From positions 310,001 through 374,000 of the forward strand of contig NZ_VFVY01000001.1 of the NCBI RefSeq assembly GCF_006442315.1: DNA of 64,000 nucleotides, read 5' to 3'. Both the position numbers and the translations under genes were made by a program. This stretch comes from Mesorhizobium sp. B2-3-4 (GTDB taxonomy: Bacteria; Pseudomonadota; Alphaproteobacteria; Rhizobiales; Rhizobiaceae). Below, one piece after another: positions 63,971 to 64,000 of this stretch (position 1 is the stretch's first letter; each line of letters opens with the position of its first letter). The notes under the pieces are model-generated. The model was not told the DNA's origin, did not search any database, and worked only from the letters and a program-made list of their open reading frames with translations.

Positions 63971-64000
63971 TTTTTTGCGGCATCTCGCAACGACAAACAA

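Overview
The window reads as ordinary core chromosome of a high-GC alphaproteobacterium of the order Hyphomicrobiales (Rhizobiales), most likely Mesorhizobium or a close relative. The signs are a B12-dependent NrdJ ribonucleotide reductase, many small rhizobial DUF families (DUF982, DUF1402, DUF2155, DUF2188, DUF2218, DUF3126), paired BTLCP transglutaminase-like proteases, and the order NDUFA12 - DUF2155 - aat - accC - accB - aroQ. The assignment rests on recognising families and gene order; no database search was run. I see no prophage, transposase, CRISPR array, rRNA operon or symbiosis cluster. The one RNA gene I can assign is tRNA-Leu(UAA), on the minus strand at about 26.0 kb.

Layout. 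0-9 kb: small metabolic and stress genes (thioesterase, SRPBCC protein, exported hydrolase, 2-oxoglutarate-type oxygenase, GFA enzyme, UppP, BTLCP protease, GST, DedA). 8.7-13.4 kb: envelope genes, with a DUF1402 protein divergent from a GH25 lysozyme-like lipoprotein, then DUF3592, VOC and LprI-like genes. 13.5-17.6 kb: nrdJ with a correctly spaced pair of NrdR-like boxes upstream. 17.9-26 kb: PilZ, two NUDIX genes, xanthine phosphoribosyltransferase, universal stress protein, molybdopterin-binding protein, an alpha/beta hydrolase, an Old Yellow Enzyme and nudK. 26-27.6 kb: tRNA-Leu followed by an AT-richer LprI-like gene broken by a frameshift at a run of seven A. 27.9-36 kb: outer-membrane barrel protein, a stand-alone SecD P1-head protein, adenine deaminase, tandem lipoprotein hydrolases and threonine ammonia-lyase. 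36-46 kb: double cold-shock protein, DUF192, cysE, gamma carbonic anhydrase, a second BTLCP protease and a double PilZ protein. 46-51 kb: a possible sRNA locus, rhomboid protease, CBS protein, YjhX, gatB with an unusual palindromic leader, GNAT and AIM24. 51-64 kb: LuxR-type regulator, panB-panC, a Complex I accessory subunit, and the lipid/shikimate group aat, accC, accB, aroQ, then DsbA-like, M48 protease, aminotransferase and glutaminase.

Functional themes are fatty-acid and pantothenate/CoA supply (panBC, accBC), amino-acid metabolism (ilvA, cysE, aroQ, an aminotransferase, glsA), purine salvage and dNTP synthesis (gpt, ade, nrdJ), and envelope upkeep (uppP, GH25, DUF1402, BTLCP, M48, DsbA-like, lipoproteins). 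Most operons are short. Five convergent gene junctions share a GC-rich hairpin without a U-tract, while two loci carry classic hairpin-plus-T terminators.

No clear novel multi-gene system is visible. The observations most worth checking are the NrdR box pair at nrdJ, the overlapping palindromes before gatB, the orphan terminator near 46.45 kb, the stand-alone SecD-like exported protein, and the frameshifted gene beside tRNA-Leu.
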